In this document: positions 1 to 10,659 of the stretch, piece after piece | Layout: each line of letters starts with the position of its first letter | Position numbering within the stretch: the stretch's first letter is position 1 | Assembly: GCF_000003855.2 (NCBI RefSeq) | Contig: NW_003101665.1 | Location: 1,190,013-1,254,012, forward strand | Direction: 5' to 3' | From: Blastomyces gilchristii SLH14081 | Taxonomy: Eukaryota > Ascomycota > Eurotiomycetes > Onygenales > Ajellomycetaceae | Length of the DNA stretch: 64,000 bases | Program-made: the position numbers and the translations under genes | The notes under the pieces: generated by a model | What the model was told of the DNA's origin: nothing | What the model saw: only the letters and a program-made list of their open reading frames with translations | Database searches by the model: none

Positions 1-672
1 CCTGTGAAATATGACAAGTAATGCGTGTAATATGCAGGGAAAATATGGCACAGCATGCGGAGAGTACATAATTATAAAAACGGCTGTGGAAGAAAAGAAA
101 AGAAGCTCGAAAAGGAGATATCTAAAGAATGAAGGGGCAAGAATGGGATATTAAAAAAAGTGACCAATCGTACTAATAATATGGGATGACGGGTATGTTA
201 GAAGTCCCTAAATCCGGAATGGACAGGGGTGGGTTGAATAAACGAATGAGAATAGAACAGATGCCTGAATAATGTAGAACAAGGGCAAGCTGAAATGACG
301 TGTGGAAGAAGGGGAAAAAAAGAGGGGAAAAAAAAGGGAAAAAAAAATTCCATCACCAGGTGATGGAGATTGTCCCAATGAAAATGCCGAGTCAAAGGAA
401 GAAAATCAAAAGAAGAAAATGTGGATATGGTTGTGAGGAAAGAATGGGGCATGAAATCCCCATTCCTGAAACAAACAACAAACAAAACATAATAATAGAT
501 TGATAACACAAAAAAAGCTCCACCAAAAAAAAAAAAAAAAAAAAACCACTCACAAGACCCTTTCGTCAAGAAATTTGGAAAAGCGAAGGAAGGAGGATAA
601 AACTTTGAAAATGCAAAGGGGAAAAATATATATACCCGGTCAACAAACCGGCGATCCAATCCAACCCCGACC

Positions 673-704
<32 letters not shown>

Positions 705-855
705 GTGGAATCCAACTGCCCCGGCAATTCCAACCAACCATAACCTGTCCCATCCACATCAATGTAGTCTCCATTTTTCTCCTCTTTCCTCCCCTGTCCC
801 CGCTCCTCACAATTCTTTCTCCGCCCCACTATCTTCCGGCTCCAAAGAAATGCAA
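1..855. other. 3' flank of the ArfGAP gene, low complexity
   Basis: No gene is recognised here. The stretch is purine-rich on the plus strand and holds A runs at about 525-545 (21 A) and 673-701 (29 A). Open frames on either strand are built of Lys or Phe homopolymers from these runs. It is probably the 3' flank of the minus-strand ArfGAP gene, so the runs would be T tracts in its transcript sense. Confidence 0.6.
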
Positions 856-3249
856 TTACTGCACATACCGTGAACTCAAACTTGCAAATACATCCGGGCT
901 ATGACGTCCATCCTGCATCCCGCCAATATCCACACTGGCTTGGCTCATATGCGCTCTTGGCGGGAACGGATTTCCCCCACCAGCACCACTTCGTCCGACC
1001 CCTACTACACCCACTCCTCCAGACGCACTTCCCATCTGCGACTTGGAGTCCATTACCGTTGAAATGAGCGGCGCGCCTGGCGTGGTCATGGCATTGGGAG
1101 GGGCGGTATGGTATGGGTTTCGGCTGTTGGAGGCGGGGAGGTCGAACGTAGCGGCGGAGTTTTGCTGTGGCTGCTGTTGCTGCTGTTGTGGCTGTTGAGC
1201 TTGCGTGAAATCGGGCGTCAGTTGCTGTGAGGACTGTTCGGGGATCGTTGGAGGGGGTTGGGAGAAATTGTATAAAGCGAGGATGCTGGATTTGTCTATT
1301 TTGCCAGTTTGTTTGGGCATGAGGGTTTGTTGCGGGGGCTGGAGGTTAAATTGAGGCTGGTAGGAGGGGTTAGATGACGGAGCGTTTGGCATGGTGAATG
1401 GGTTGTAGGGTGCCTGTTGTTCTTGCGGTATATATTGTTGCTGTTGAGGTTGTTGCAGTTGTGGCTGCTGCTGCGGCTGTTGCTGCTGGGAGAATGGAGA
1501 GGAAGAAGAAAGGATTGGCATGGTGTTGTAGCGTTGAAATTGCGGCATTTGAGTTTGATTAACATTCCCAGCACCACGGCCCAATGCGAGAGTCTGCGGC
1601 TGAGAGCCTAGAGCTTGACCAGACATATTGAAAAACGGGTTGGTTGGTGAGAGGCCTTGAAGCTGGTCTACATAGGGGTTATTGTTCATGGTTTGCTGCG
1701 CAGGCTGTACATTTTGGAAGAAAGGATTATAGCCTCCATTCAAAAAGGTAGGCGATGCGGTAAGCCCGTTTTGCAACGACATAGTGACTGGAGGTGTCAT
1801 AGATTGCTGGGATCTTTGGAATGGCATCTGCCCCTGTTGGCTGGGATATCCACCTGTAATGTTTGGAAATAGAGGCTGTGACACTTGGAGTTGCTGGAAC
1901 GACTGGTCTAGCGATTGAGTGGACTGTGTTAGGGCGGGCTGCGCTTCTAAAGAATCAAATGGATTGTAGTATTTAGCTCCGTTGATGCTGGAGGGTTGTT
2001 GTGGCTCAGGCTGGCTTCCCGCATAACTAGATGGGGCGCGCGACGGGGCGTAATCCAGATTATCAAACGGATTATTCGAAAGTGTAGATCTCGGACTTTT
2101 GGAGGGTTCCGACAACTGAGAACTCGTACGAGTCACCTTTGGTACTGGAGCCCGAGATCTCGGGCGAGGATCAGTCCCTTCTCCCAGTCTAACCAACGAC
2201 TCTATAGTCTTATCCATGTTCCCATTCAGGCTCTTCAGAATAGTGGCATTACGCTTGTTGTCTGGGAACCCCATATCTCGCAGTGCTTCTAGTTTTGATT
2301 CAAAGGTCCCATCTGGATCCCCAAAGCTGGCGCCAAAGGTTCTGGATTGTCTATTCGCTGAAAATGCGTAGTCCTCGCGCGGAGACGATTTTTCTGAGCT
2401 GGAAACAGCATTGTTGTAAGACGCAGATCGCAGGCCGAAACCAAAGCGTCTTCCCGTTTTCGGTGGCAGAGGCGGAGGAGAGTCGTCAGAAATTTTTGCT
2501 ACGGTGTAACTCGGATCATGTCTGCTGGGGGGCTTCGGCCGTCCATCCTCCAATACTTTCAATTCATATTTTTGTCTTATAAATCTTTCCATCGCAGAGT
2601 CCACCTCGTCTATGTCAATAGGAATAGGGGGTTTGACGTTTCTTGGGTTGTATAATTTGTTGACTGCAGCGTTTCCATTCCGTTTCATGTTCTTTTAAAA
2701 CAACATTAGCAATTCGAACATATGGAAGCTGGGTGGGTACCATCATCCCCATCGTCGGGCTTCACTCACGTCCACCTGATCTGATGACCAACTATCCATA
2801 CTCAACGACTTAACCTTCGATATATGTGTGCCTAACTTGCGGTGTAATGTAGCGCAGCGCACACACAGAAACACGCCGAGCTGTCAAAACAAATATCCGT
2901 TAGACTTCGCTCTGTGACATAGCTAAACGACCCAAGTATTTATACTATAGCCCTGGACACGGGGGATAACCGAGCGGCTCGATGATGACTGGTACAAAGT
3001 CAAAAGCGGTAAAGGAAGGGGACTCACATTCCAGCTGGCCCATCCTATATAAAAAATTAAGCTATTAGTATTTTAAATGAAAACATCCCAAGAAAGATAC
3101 GGGGAGGGGGAGGGGGAGGGGCATGGGGACGTACCTGGATTTCTGGCCTGGCAGTCCACGCACCGGTCATTGCCGGGAACCGACTTGATCAATTCTTGCA
3201 AAGCTCTCTCGTTGCGCGCCTGTTGGCGTTTGCTCAGAGCAGATGCCAT
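856..3249 (-). CDS. ArfGAP and UBA domain protein (Gts1/Ucp3-like)
   Basis: GTPase-activating protein for ADP-ribosylation factors, expected at Golgi and endosomal membranes. Model: four exons, 3249-3135, 3045-3029, 2880-2770 and 2691-856, giving 692 codons. Residues about 12-110 form the ArfGAP zinc finger; after splicing the spacing is CVDC-x16-CVRC, the family's C-x2-C-x16-C-x2-C, followed by LHRKLGTHISKVKSLSMD. Residues about 210-250 (KLEALRDMGFPDNKRNA) form a UBA domain. The C-terminal third is Gln/Pro/Asn-rich with poly-Q blocks, as in yeast Gts1. The start ATG at 3249 (MASALSKRQQARNERAL) was preferred over an in-frame ATG 33 nt upstream because the family begins this way (memory, not a search). 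Exon 2 is only 17 nt. The last codons (SSRYVQ-stop) contain a GTATGTGCAG string that could hide a further splice, so the extreme C-terminus is slightly uncertain. Confidence 0.9.
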
Positions 3250-6200
3250 AGTTGGCACGACGGCTCGGCTGAAGGGGAACAAATAAAGGAAGTGCTGGGG
3301 CGACAGAAACCCGCGGCAAGGGGACTACGAGCCGGTGATAGGGGGCGGAGGAGACGACACAGACTGCCCTCTCTCGCAGTAGCTTGTTAGCCTGAGGCCA
3401 GGGTGAGCTATTCCCAGCTAACTTGATTAGCAAAATTATGTCTTCCCTGTGACTGTCTCAGCTGGGGAGATTGGCGTCCGCTGGTGGGAGCAAGGGAGAG
3501 GAGGAGGCAGAGATGAAGAGAGCAACATCAACACCAGGTTATAGCAGCGGGGTCGGGGTTGCGAATGAAACGGTTAGTTGAGAGCAGATGATTTTCTTCC
3601 CGTTCTGTGAGGAGCAGCGGTGGTGAGAAGTCGTCGTCTGTCAATTGTCATGGCTGTGGTGGTTGATGGTTTGGTGGAGATGAGAGCAAGCATGAGGCTA
3701 AAATTTATAGTTAAGCTAAATCTCCCAGCAAGCGCTTTATCAGCACCAACAAGCACGCCGGCAGGCAAACAACGCTCAACTTAACAGATACGATCGGCCA
3801 AACAACACGTGGAGAACTGGTGGCATTAAATAAGGGGCCTGAACTACTTCCATGGTTACTGCTCTATGTGCACCATGTATCTATGTATGTTCATGCAGGA
3901 GTTTGTGAGGAAATGCAGTAACAAGTGCATGCTCTGTGCACCCCGTCAGCTTTGCAAAAAAAAAACTTTTGGCCTCGAGTCCAGGCCTGGATGTCGAATC
4001 TCGAGTTTCAGACAGACTAACTATATCTAACTCTTGCTAACTCAAGGAAACAAGCTAACTAACTGACAAGCCTGAAATAGCGTTGGGCTGGCGAGAACCG
4101 CTATGGGCCGAACCATCGTCTCACAAAACCATTCGCTCTCACCAAGACAAAAAGAAAATTCCAGATGTTCTATTTTTGCTAAGAAAAATCCTGCATCGGG
4201 TTTCCAAGTTTGGCCTGTTTCATAGCCTGATGATGTGTTTGATTGGGGTTAGTTGGGTACAAGCAGCTAACTATCTGAAACACACACAACCATTCAGTAA
4301 CATATTCGACATGAGATAACTATATTTTATATATATACGTACACGGTACGCGCTCGTCTTCCACCTGGGCCGTCATATCCGTGGAGCCGTGGATATATCT
4401 CACAGCTCACCCCGCAGCTCACCCCGCCCTAGTCCTTCAGCCAGCAATTCATCCAAGGGTTTCGAATTCGATCTATACGACTAGCCATGATATCAAATTA
4501 ATCGATCTACGCCGAGTCTATCCGGGTGGGTGTGTTCATGGAAGGGAAAAGAAAGGCCGGAACATGTTGCCTCGAGTGGAATGATTTGTGTCCCTTACCC
4601 AGTAGGAGAGAATCCTCTATTGCTACTTTTCACACCAGGATTTAGGACTAGTGCTGGATGAGGATTTCAGCGGATATCCGCCGGAACATCGCCCACGCCG
4701 CCCATTGTCCTGTTATCACTCGATCTCACTCTACACTAGAGTGTCGAAAAGATGAGAGTGAAATGGTGTCAAGGAACGGAGGGCAGAAGGGAGACAAATT
4801 GTGCTGCGCGAGATGAGAAAGTGCACAGTCTATGTCAATCAAAGAAACAAGATTCAGTCCCTTGACAAAGGATAATTAATTAGGAGATGTCTCTAGCCAC
4901 TAGATATAGTCAAACTTTTGTGCATATATGAATGATCTCTATGTCTTTCCTTATTGTTAACCGTTACCACCCATTTTGAGCATACTTTTGACTCTAACGG
5001 CAAACTGTTCACACCCCAAAATGCGCCGCTTAAAGCACATGTTCTCTAAATAAATCAGCGTAGGCTTCAATCATCCTATGATATTTCCAGGACCACTACC
5101 ACATGGCGTTCCACTAAGGAGACACCAACTAGTCTGACCTGTGCAAAACATAGTAATAGATGCAGTTGATTTTGTTAAAGAACAAAATTGAGGCGGTTAT
5201 CATATTTGGGGCCATGGTGGAGATTCAGGCTGGTCGAGCCGCACTGGAAGGAGAACGTCAATACCTTGTACCCTTCCTTCCCCGCAGGAATCCATGATAG
5301 ATCATGATTCCTCAGAAAAACAGATATGTAAAGACCGAGCTAGCTCTTTGCTGATGACCTCCTGAGCCGAGTTGCTATTTGAGGGGATGCTAACAAGACG
5401 AGACAACATCTATGTCCTCTTATACAAAATCAAGCATAACGGTGAGCGATCGATCTAATCATCACCCAATTCCCATCCTCTATCGATTAATATATTTGGA
5501 CGGACGTGCCAATTTCGAGCTCCAGCCGTGATAAGCCTATGTTACAGAGAATCAATTCCGTTTGCGCAGTCGATGAACACGGCTTTGGTTTCTTTCGGCA
5601 AACTTCAAAATGGCCTGTCTACAATTCGAAGGGATTGGTTGCTGCGTGAGTTCACAATTAATGGTTAGCCGCATGGTCAGGAAGGTAAACGGAGAATGGG
5701 GGAAGTGTTACTCGTCTTGAGTTTCAGACACATCATCAACCACGCGTACGAGCACCCATATTTGATAGATCCAGAAGCCAGCGCGGGAAGTACTGTGTCT
5801 AGAATGATGGGGGTTGTTAGAATCATTGCATGATTGAAGACAACCCCCCCACCTTTTAGGGGGGTTGGTGTATTTTTGATGACGTTTGCTTCATCCGCGG
5901 GAGATCGGGGATTGTAAGATTTCTAGCATTCCAGTCATATATCTGTGATTTGTGTGGTTTGGGTCCCCTGTACATAGAGCCATAAGGACCGCTTTTTGGG
6001 GTGGAAAGCTACCGCATACTCTCAGACCCAATTCCAGAAAAGACTGGAACCACCACAATAAATGCCCACGTGTGACCTCTTTTGTCATGGACGGATTGAT
6101 GAACCGTGGATTTCCTGGCTCCCTACATTGTACAGACTCAAAGCAAGGGCCAATCCTTTTGTGTGGGGTACACGCGGGCGTTTGGTGAAGAGTTTATGCC

Positions 6201-8353
6201 TTCAGCAATGACTGGATGATGATGCGATGCAGTCGGCGAGTCGGGCATACGTGATTGTAACACCCTCTGACGATTAACATACAAAATCCGGCGTAAGAAA
6301 TACACTATGAGAAGAAAGATTGTAGTCTAAGAGTCTTGGTAAACATTAAGGTGATAACGTGAAGTTGACATCTCTTCAACCCTGGGTGGGTATCTTGGGA
6401 TTTGGACAATATTGGAATCACGTTGTCGATAAATAGTCCATACATTGGATGGTATTTCTTCAGGAGGCCCAAGATGGGACAAGACGGTTATTGTCCGAGA
6501 AAGTTTTGATTAACAAGAATGTTTTTGTCTCTTCAACAGAGGAAGAGACAGAGAAGACATCCTTCAGCCCGAGCATGCCGTAGTCACCTCGTCCGGACGC
6601 GTATAAAAATAGCGTCGTCGCCCGAAGAGACACGCTCATCGTCGGGTCCATGGATCATAAAAGCTTCGCCTTTGAAAAAGATGACAAAAGCCAAAGGCCG
6701 CTTCACTCTCGGCGCTTTTCATTGACGAGACAGAATGGACGTTTCCCCTCTTATCTAGCAGGCGGTTAGATTCCCGCCTCCATCCATTCAAGAATGCCGC
6801 ATGGTCTCAAGTCTGACGAGCAAGCGCTAGAGACGTCGCCGTACAATCATCCATAGCTGAATAATTCTCAGCAATGTCATCTGTATGACAGATCCTCACA
6901 AATGAGTCGTTATCATAACACTGTTCATTCTGATGGCATCATAGACTGTGGTCTCTGCATCATCGTCAGTGTCATTAGTGATCAGCAACTTCTCAAGGAT
7001 TTCCTCTGCTTCCTGACATGCATGGTCGTTGGCTTGTACAGCCATGTAGAAGCGTTGCTGAGCTTTGTCGAGTTGATAGTTGACACTTCACAGTGAGATT
7101 CCCGATGACTGCTTCATTCCCTTTATCATATACACCAGGCAACTGGCCTGTTGCCTTTTCAATATGCTCCAGAATCTTGTGAAGCGCTATGTCTTTGTCC
7201 GACAGGTATGCTAGCGTAAACCGCTATCGCATAAGACGTGCGCTCTTAGTTAAGGACCAGATATACAGCAGGAACAGAGACACTATTGGAACCGCGGAGG
7301 TCTATATGACCATGTGGCGTTTCGGCTCCGTTGGTCCCCTTGTCGAGCTTCAAAACCATAAGATCGTGGACGAAAGTTGGGTGGCCTGCATTGTCTCTTC
7401 ATGGCCATTTTCCACCTGGTTTGCCTGACAGCTAGCACTTCCGTTTTTCCTTGGGCATCAACTAGCGTAATGTGGCCCGCCGCGCATATAACAAGCAGGC
7501 GGGTCATCGTCTTGGTCTGTGATAGAGGCCACTCGTAAAGGTTTAATCTTATCTTCATACGCACAAACAACAAGAGTGTTGTCTCCATACTTTCTGATGA
7601 TGTAGCTTTTCCATGTATAACGCCATCTCCGCGTGCGTCGCCCGGCAGATGACGCCTGTTTTTTCGAGGCTATTTCTGGATAACTTCGCCTTCCATACAT
7701 TGACCTTCCCCATCTCTTCTTTTTCAGACGCTAGATCGCGAATTCGGCTTGATGGAAACCCGCGGGCTTCTCAAATGAAATCTCCCTTCAAACTCCACTT
7801 ATCCTCATGAGCGCACACGGACGGCCCCGAGTCTCTAAACGGAGGTTTTGGCGAAGAACTTAACATTCCTGGTGTTCAGCATTAAATTTAATCACTGCTG
7901 CCGTAGGCGTTAGAATTGAGGTTTGACTTGGATCTTTTTCAAGTATGAGTGACATGCTACCAATATGCTGCACACTCAGCGGTATTCAATATTGAATTTA
8001 CATTATGCGAAGCAAAACCGAAACCAATTGTCGGCATTCCAACAACCAAAAGGTTCGCGGTCTTTTTTCCCCTGGCATTTGATCATTTTATGAAGTCAAA
8101 CGGTATCCGCAACCCAGGCAGGGCCTTCTTCGGCAGCGCCGCTCGTTTTCCTGACGATAGGAAAGAGTGAGGTTTTAAACGGTAAAGCTTCGCTCGATGT
8201 TGTCGAACGACCAGAAGAAGCAGCGACATGATTCTGCTTTCTCAGTCATTCGGCTTTCTTAGGGCACATAGGGTTTTCCGTGCGTGTATCGTGTAGCGTA
8301 ATAATGACCCTGCACGTTTATATGCGCTGAACAATGAAACCATATTTTCAGGT
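3250..8353. other. Gene-poor tract upstream of ArfGAP with relic-like frames
   Basis: No intact gene is recognised. The first several hundred bases should hold the ArfGAP promoter and leader. Beyond that, frames are short and interrupted. Two minus-strand stretches look like former coding sequence: 6460-6720, where a frame around FVIFFKGEAFMIHGPDDER shifts into MSVSLRATTLFLYASGRGDY, and 7440-7760, where frames around RDLASEKEEMGKVNVWKAK and KSYIIRKYGDNTLVVC alternate. I could not assign either to a family. Confidence 0.4.
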
Positions 8354-9298
8354 CTAGCCCATTGATTTTGTTGAAAGAGAAGGAAATAAGATAAGATCGT
8401 AGTAAAACTTGATGTACGCTATACTTGATAGCGCATCAATGGTCTTAGAGACTTTGGTAAAAAAAAAGACAAGAGATAGAGAGGATACATATGACTGACT
8501 AGCCATAAAAAAGTCCCGATGAATTGCGTCAGTTAGTGACCCTTGCATTGGGGTGGTTAACTGACTCAAAGCCCCGAATATCTCAGAAGGGTTAAAGGGC
8601 CCCACTATCAGATGCTTTCTCTTCTGGTCTAGTCTCTCTCCAATTCTCCGCCCACAATCGGAAGGGTTTGGTAGGAATAAGGGGGCATTTGCATTCCTAG
8701 AGCGTCGGGCGGCTTCGAATCGTGCTGGTAAGATCAAGGTCTTGAAAAGAAACCGCAGACACATTTGTTTGGGCAAAATCCCAACATATCCAATCTGATC
8801 CGAGTCTGCACCGTAGAAATAGAAACCAAGGTTGGGACAACTCATTGTTGACTCGATCACCTGCTCGGAGGCCTCAATATCATAGATCATTTCATTCAAA
8901 TCTTCGAGCTCCATCAACTGAGAGTCGAACTCAGCAGATAAATAGCGATATTTATTCCAAAATGTATGGATCAACCATACATTGCTCCTCTTTCAGTGTG
9001 TTGAACCGAGCATCGTTGTTGAACGTTCCCTGTCTAAGATGACCTGGCAATTCAAGACGATTGGCCAACATCCGATCTAGGATGAGGTGATCCAAACTCA
9101 ACCACTTGCAAGGATCGGTATATGGAGGTTGGACGGCAGACGTTTCTTCGCACCGGCGGAGTAATTCACGATCCGGTTTGGCGACATCTTCGGCAAGATC
9201 CTCGGCTTCCGCGTAACTAACCACCTCTGAACGAATGCCGCATTTTGACTAGAGGAAGTCCAATACCTGACGTAAAAACACTGGGGAGAGCTTCCCAC
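8354..9298 (-). pseudogene. Possible decayed or multi-exon gene of unknown function
   Basis: Two overlapping minus-strand frames have ordinary amino-acid composition. One covers about 9224-8952 (VSYAEAEDLAEDVAKPDREL and on to NTLKEEQCMVDPYILE). The other covers 8974-8354 (IHTFWNKYRYLSAEFDSQLM, later PKQMCLRFLFKTLILPARFE). They overlap by 23 nt without an obvious GT-AG intron, which suggests a frameshift. A third frame at 9298-9098 overlaps upstream. I recognise no family. It could be a broken lineage-specific gene or a gene with introns I failed to place. Confidence 0.3.
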
Positions 9299-9603
9299 TG
9301 GTTTCCGCCTTAGTGATTGAAAGAGGGAGGCAGGGCTTAGTGCAGATTCAGTGAAGTATTATATTAGAATCGCAATTTGTCCCTGCTTGCCCTCGAGAGT
9401 TTTGATATTGTCACGGAGGTGTTCAATGCAGATGGAATCTGCCAATTGGCCCGCGGTAATTAACGATCACCCGGAGCTGCTCTATAGGTAAATTTTCTTT
9501 AGTTGTAGATAGTTAGACTTGGTTGGCCAATTTTCAATAATGATAATTTTTGCTGATATGCAACAGGCATGCACGGGTATCGGATAGTTAAAACGTTTCA
9601 AAG

Positions 9604-9864
9604 TTATTGATTAGTTCGGAGGCTTCTTCCTATTTGCAATTGTCTTCTGTAAAGTATCAGCATTAACATATATGACGCCTGTACCTGTACCATATCGAGG
9701 CGGGGGTTCAGAGCAATGCCTAAAGTCTTGCAGGACCTGGAGAACGGCATGTAGGTGTCGTATGTGATCCTCAAGAGTGTTAGAGAATATGACAAGATCA
9801 TAAATATAGGCGCGCGTGTAGTTCTTGTGGTTTCGCAGTTCATAATCGATCTGACACTGGGCAT
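9604..9864 (-). mobile_element. Ty3/gypsy reverse transcriptase fragment, degenerate
   Basis: Read on the minus strand, one frame gives QIDYELRNHKNYTRAYIYD, then LVIFSNTLEDHIRHLH and AVLQVLQDF. This matches the reverse transcriptase region around the catalytic Y-x-D-D box of Ty3/gypsy elements, which normally read YIDDIVIFS, then T-x-E-x-H-x-x-H-L and V-L-x-x-L. The catalytic pair is altered (IYDL instead of IDDI). The continuation (LGIALNP, equivalent to the usual ISLNP) lies in another frame, so there is a frameshift just after VLQ. No LTRs, integrase or RNase H were seen nearby. This is a dead remnant. Confidence 0.65.
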
Positions 9865-10491
9865 ATTAGGGGACTGCTGCTGAAGCCCCTGGCTGCAACC
9901 TTAAGATGCTCTTGGCCGCGGCGAGCTATGACAGTGAGCTTATGGTGATCATCTGGGTGTATGCGCCATTGCCAGGCGGGGTAGGGGTTGGGTTTGTTGG
10001 TGGACGAAGACGAAGGAATAGAGAGGCAATCAATAACCGTGATATACAAGAAAACTTCCCCGGGTGGGGGGGGCAGAAATTCTTAAGGCACGACCGTTAC
10101 CATCTTGCTAACGGTGTGCCATAAAATCCGCCGCAATCATCATGACGGCGCTGTTGTCACTAAGTGTTGCCACTGTAATGGCGGGTAGAAGGAGTAGGAG
10201 TCCTTTCCACGGGCCTCAGAAGCCACTGACATATCGCGTTCAAGTTGTGTCGCGCTGCCAATGCGGGTCATTCTCTCTTGGGCTCTCCATCTGATATGCC
10301 TTCTCGTCTGCCGGAGCGCACTAGGTACGCTCGTCGCCCCTTAGAAGCATATAGGGATTATTCCTACCGTGCGCTGGGAAACCCTCCCTGGTATGGCACC
10401 TGGAGAAGGGCCTGGGCGACTCCTTGCGTTTCTCATCAAGGGGTAAGGGTAGAGTCCGCCCATAGGACTTTATAGGCCTAGGTATCTTTGG

Positions 10492-10615
10492 AAAAAAAAA
10501 AAAAAAAAAATTAAGAGAAGCGCGAGAAACAGGGAAAGATGAAGGGATCCTCTATATGTAAAGTCCGTAGAAAAGATGATGAAAAAGGCAAAGAAATCTT
10601 AATCCTTCAAGAGTC

Positions 10616-10656
<41 letters not shown>
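10492..10656. repeat. Two A homopolymer tracts about 106 bp apart
   Basis: A run of about 19 A ends at 10510 and one of about 40 A spans 10617-10656. The DNA between them is purine-rich and not coding. Such tracts could be ends of retroposed sequence or simple slippage; no target-site duplication was identified. Confidence 0.8.

Positions 10657-10659
<3 letters not shown>

Noticed and set aside
198..904. Several overlapping open frames (poly-Phe / poly-Lys)
   Set aside because: They are produced by the A runs at 525-545 and 673-701 and have no domain or splice logic.
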